From contig NW_003101658.1 of assembly GCF_000003855.2 (NCBI RefSeq), positions 571,874 through 635,873 of the forward strand: a stretch of DNA of 64,000 bases. Direction: 5' to 3'. The translations under genes were made by a program, and so were the position numbers. The notes under the pieces are model-generated. The model was not told where the DNA came from and did not search any database. It saw only the letters and a program-made list of their open reading frames with translations. Below are positions 59,767 through 64,000 of this stretch, in pieces. The stretch comes from Blastomyces gilchristii SLH14081 (Eukaryota; Ascomycota; Eurotiomycetes; Onygenales; Ajellomycetaceae). Every line of letters begins with the position of its first letter. The first letter of the stretch is position 1.

Positions 59767-61300
59767 GGGCTGAAAGGTCAGGTGACTCGATAGCTAATTA
59801 CCTCTTTGGGAAGCTCTCCGTTCTCTCCACTTCTTGAGCTCAACTTTTGGCCCTGTGTTATGCCATCTCAAAACTATCCTCCCAATGCAAGCAGCTTCAC
59901 CTCCTTGTGAATGATAATATCTGTCTAGCCCTACCTTCTTAAGATATATCTCATCCCCCGACTGCTGAAATGACCTCTTCGTCAAAGATAACGTTACCTG
60001 AGAGGGCTACGATGCCGTCTGTCTGGCAAGCTACCGCCGCCCTCCCCAAGCTTCCCAAAACCCTCCTTCCAACCGTTCTCAGTCCGCCCCTGAACAGGAC
60101 TTTGAATGAAAAATCTCATCGACGAATGTAATAAAATGAGCCGCGAAGAACTCATAAGCAATCTTGCGAAGAAAAATATATCGGCTATTTGGCCACGTCC
60201 CTCTCATTTTCTCATCCGTCGTTGACTGAATGATGCCAGTGTCGGATCAATGCATCCCATGTGATAATGGTGAAGATATTGAGTATGAGGCGTAGCTCTG
60301 GTAGAGGTTATGCTTTCTTTTTCATTTCCTCTTCACTTCCAGTTGTGTTTCCCTCCGCAATGCGGTTTCTGACATGACTTTCTATAACACAATATGCTTC
60401 CCTTGTTCTTTATTTGTTCTCCTGATTCTTGAATCAGAATTCAAATTCAACACGTCTGGAAAACGATCAGTGCAGCCTCTACTGGGTAGCATGCTTCAAG
60501 TATCGCTACCCAATTACATTCTTCGGAGCGCCGTTACCCAGCCGAAATACGGTCGAAAATGCTCCTCGTGACAGAGCTACAGGCAACCTATAGTAGGCTC
60601 ATGGTTGCACGGATTTCGCTATTCATGTGCTTCCTTACTAGACTCCGACGAGCTAGAAAGCTTAACATTTTTGCAAAACCTTCATGGCCACAGGACGAGT
60701 TTCAGGGCTGATAGCTGGTATCATTATTCTTGATTCATCAGCGCAAGCTGCTTTCCACAATATCAACAATGAAGCACCTATAGGACACTGGGGGCAGAAG
60801 AGCTCGATCACCACCTGGCTAACTGGTAGTTAGGGGGCTGAACCATTCCATACAACCTACATAGTAGAGTTGTTTTAAATGATAAATTATTGCTATCTGT
60901 GCTCTTTTTTATGTATTCTAAGCTTGATATTATATTTTTTTCCCCCTTCAAATTTGAATTCTAAAGATTATTAAACGTCATATCAACAGATATGATTCTC
61001 TGTTGTCATATTCTTAGTAGCCTGTGTTTGTTGATGAGATAATATCAAGATCTTGAGACAGGAAGCTTGATTTGCTGAATGAATTCAAGATGAGAGGTTC
61101 AAGAAGAGATAGCTAGCTGGATTGAATGACTTCGGAGATCTTTCTCTGATTTATGGAATACATGTTCTCTACATGATCATTATAGAAGCATATCATAGCA
61201 GATGATAACTACATCTAAGGAAATCACCTAACTTAATCCAAGCACATTAAAATAAATAACAAAAAATGGCAGTGCAAAGCGAAATGTTCCCATGTTCTTG
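59767..61300. other. normal-GC gene-free region right of the nest
   Basis: No gene recognised. Protein-like fragments are absent; open frames at 60374-60571 and elsewhere are short and featureless. AT content rises at about 60870-61250. Confidence 0.4.
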
Positions 61301-63330
61301 GCTCTATATGTAACGTAACCCTGATGATGTCCTCTCTTTCTAACCTAGGTACAAGCAATCGATCTATCTAACGCTAGCCTCCAATTCCAATCTTCGTGGG
61401 TAGAAGAGAGTTTTGCGGGGATTTTTTTTTTTTTATTAACTAGTTAAGAAATGATTATTATTAACTTATTATTTCCCCGTGGGAAGGGAAAACAGGGTCA
61501 AGAAACGGCCCATGGACGAAAGGCTCTTATGTTACGATTAACTAAAACAGAATCCCGATCGGCTGGCTGCGAGGGGGGGGGAAGGAGAAGGGAACCTAAC
61601 CAACCCAATTGTAATTCTGAATCCATAATATAATTTTATTATTTTATTTTTCCCCATCCCAAAGCTCTCTCCCGAGGTTCCTCTATCTCTCTACGTGAGG
61701 TTTTGAAACAAAAGATGCATGCATCATTCCTTCCCCCCCCTCCCCCCTCATCAATTAGTTATGTGTATGTACTGTACGGAGTACTCCTCTCAGAAATGTA
61801 CGCATTGTATGTTACTGCAAACTAACTAAGCATTGCAGAGAAATCAAGAATTTCTTGACAAGATAAAAATATATATATTCCCACAAACAAAACCCCAAGC
61901 GCAGTATGACACATAACTACATAATAATAGATGGTTGTCTGTGTGTGTGTTGAAAAAAGGGTAGAGCACCCTTTTCCCCATGCAACGTTAAACCTAGTAG
62001 TTATGCAACAGGGACGGGCGGTTGCAGGGCCTGTGCTGTACAAGGGAGGGGTAAGGAGGAGAGGAGGGGATTTATTTGGCAAGGATATGTATGTATGTAC
62101 ACCACATACTATGCCTAGCTAGGTATGTACAGGAACATGGATGGGATGGCCCGGCCATGAGCAAACCAGCATAGACTTGAACATGGGCATTGGCAAAGAG
62201 TGAATCCAAGGCACGAGCCTGCTCACACCTTGGATACATACATGCCTGGGTGCAAGGAGGAAGTAGAAGAGGAGGAGGAGGAGGGGGAGGAGGGGGAGAC
62301 TTCTATGTTATTCCAGGAAATATATCGCGATATGTATCATCCACCTCACCTCGCGATACAGGCGGGCGAGTTGATCAGGCGGGGGGGGGGGGGGGGAACA
62401 ATAAAAATAAACATAAAAACCATCTGGGGAGATCGTGCAATAATAATGCACATGTACATGTACATGTACATTGTACATTGTACATTATTACATAGATTTG
62501 TGGGCAGCAGCGGGGAGAGACGAACCCAGCGAGCGCACAGACTCGTCCTAGGCGGAAACTTTACACTACGGAGTACATGGACCATGGCTGGGCATGAATA
62601 ATACTCCGTAATATTAATCATGATGGAAGGCGGACGGGTGGGGACTGACTTGACTGGTCGATGCTACATGTACAGTACAGTGTACAGTAGTACATGTACA
62701 TGTACATGTACAGGATAGAAGAAGGACATAACTTGGGGAAAATCTGTCCTGTGCTCAACTCTTCAACTCTCCCTCCCTCCACCTTGACCATAAATAAGCA
62801 AGCAATCTACGATGATTTGCACCCGCTCCCCCTTTTTCCTCCCTCCTCCCTCCCCCTCCCTCCGCGCTCCACTCTGGGCGACATGATGTGATGAATTGCA
62901 TGGCATGGCCCTGTTCATCATGTGCGCCATACTTCTGTCAAGTGAATGGTGGCTTTTAATTTATTTTACTTTTATTTTTTTTCGAAAAAGAAGAATATAG
63001 AGCAGCATAGGATAGATATTAATGAATGAATGAACATACATACGTAGGCCTAAGAAGAATGGGCACTATACAGCTGCACACTACAGTTCCCGCATGTCGT
63101 GCCCCGACCTGCCTTGCCTAAGGTATATAATAATAAATAGTATATACCGTGTCGTGCCGCCCTCGAGGTTTGGTGTAGCGGCGAGGTGTGCGAGGTGAGG
63201 TTGTGAGGGGAGAGTTAGCTATATAGCCATCTATTACGGAATAATGTAGTCACTGTATGGTAAGTTATGTGTAATGTAATGTACCACCATCCATGGTCGG
63301 TCTGTATCGCACGGCCTGAATATTTTTTTG

Positions 63331-63361
<31 letters not shown>

Positions 63362-63610
63362 CGCAGAAACTGGCGATTTAACTATCTCCATTTTTTACTC
63401 CTCCGTCTCTCATCGCGGGTCTTTATTTCCCCTCTCACTACCTACACTACCTACGGTGTACTTCTGAACATTATTATTATTATTATTGCTTCCTCCACCT
63501 CCACCCGCACCCGTTCTGAGCTCGCCAGAATGATCGACGGATGTCGATCAGGAATAAAAAGTGGAGGTTATAAGTAGTTACAGAGTAACGGAGTAACTAA
63601 CGGGGTAAGG

Positions 63611-63649
<39 letters not shown>

Positions 63650-64000
63650 AAAAAGAACAGAAAAAAGCTCAAGTCAACTCACGCCCCGTAAGCGACGGAT
63701 CCATCCATCCCTTTTTTTTTCTCTCTCTCTCTCTTTTTTGTCAAGCAAATCTCAACTTCCCAGCCCCAACCCAACCCCCTGTCCAATCCAATAAAAATAA
63801 ATAAAAAAAAATAAATATTCGCCAACGCCCGCGCGCGATCGCTGGAGTCGTACTGGATCGTTACAGGCCCCGGGGGGGAAACGTCGGAGTAATATCAATA
63901 TGGACGGGGATACAAGAGAGTGCTGGGATCACGATTTCACGATGGTGTGGGGTTTGGGGAAGGGGAAGGGGAAGTTTCCCAAGGGTTGTTTCGAAAGAAT
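61300..64000. promoter_or_regulatory. homopolymer- and microsatellite-rich non-coding region
   Basis: Contains T11 (about 61423), C-rich tracts (61733-61747), GGAGGAGG runs (62250-62300), G16 (62381-62396), tandem TACATG/GTACAT repeats (62452-62486 and 62665-62712), A29 (63331-63359), (TTA)n (63471-63487), A37 (63611-63647) and (CT)n (63720-63734), plus three copies of TACGGAGTA/TACTCCGTA. No coding frame is convincing. Such DNA is common in long 5' leaders and promoters of fungal regulatory genes, so a gene may start beyond 64000; this is inference. Confidence 0.4.

Noticed and set aside
1..64000. CRISPR arrays or bacterial operon structure
   Set aside because: No regularly spaced repeats with unique spacers; introns, 5S/tRNA context and transposon types show a fungal nuclear genome.

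Overview
The window is nuclear DNA of a filamentous ascomycete. Genes carry short GT-AG introns (68-104 nt), there is a Paf1-complex Ctr9 gene, a Zn2Cys6 regulator, a dispersed single 5S rRNA gene, an intron-containing tRNA-Ser, and long AT-rich blocks of mutated transposons. The alternation of normal-GC gene islands with AT-rich transposon seas resembles Onygenales such as Blastomyces and relatives. That placement is an inference; no marker here fixes the species.

Layout. 1-2029: mutated retroelement DNA, then a candidate copia-type LTR (2030-2141). 2710-12709: gene island with a membrane acyltransferase (+), CTR9 (+), an SMP-30/gluconolactonase-family gene (+) and a C6 transcription factor (-). 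13790-15180: a decayed carboxylesterase (+). 15458-15580: tRNA-Ser(CGA), and 15819-15937: 5S rRNA (-). 18020-18752: a secreted CBM9-like protein gene (-) broken by a frameshift. 18900-26290: almost gene-free. 26296-59764: a 33 kb nest of transposons. 59767-64000: gene-free normal-GC DNA rich in homopolymers and microsatellites, perhaps the upstream region of a gene beyond the window.

The transposon nest is the most interesting part. It is built on two copies (L and R) of a ~7.4-7.8 kb DNA transposon placed tail to tail, whose four termini align over 18 bp and which share one TA at their junction. Each copy has two divergent genes: a large transposase-like gene and a Cys-containing, lysine-rich coiled-coil gene. 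L was later invaded by a Ty3/gypsy chromovirus-type LTR element (32546-41865, minus) and by a Tad/I-type LINE (42221-50415, minus). The LINE in turn holds a 506-bp hAT-like MITE with an 8-bp TSD. R holds a 368-bp tRNA-derived SINE with a 15-16 bp TSD. Because L and R are copies of one sequence, each is the empty-site control for insertions in the other.

Most of the nest is inactivated by a RIP-like process, but CpG and CpC are the depleted dinucleotides while CpA is abundant, unlike classical Neurospora RIP. The MITE, the SINE, the 5' end of the LINE and the outermost ~110 bp of the host transposon are much less mutated. A 100-N assembly gap lies beside the centre of the inverted repeat, so the tail-to-tail arrangement needs long-read confirmation.
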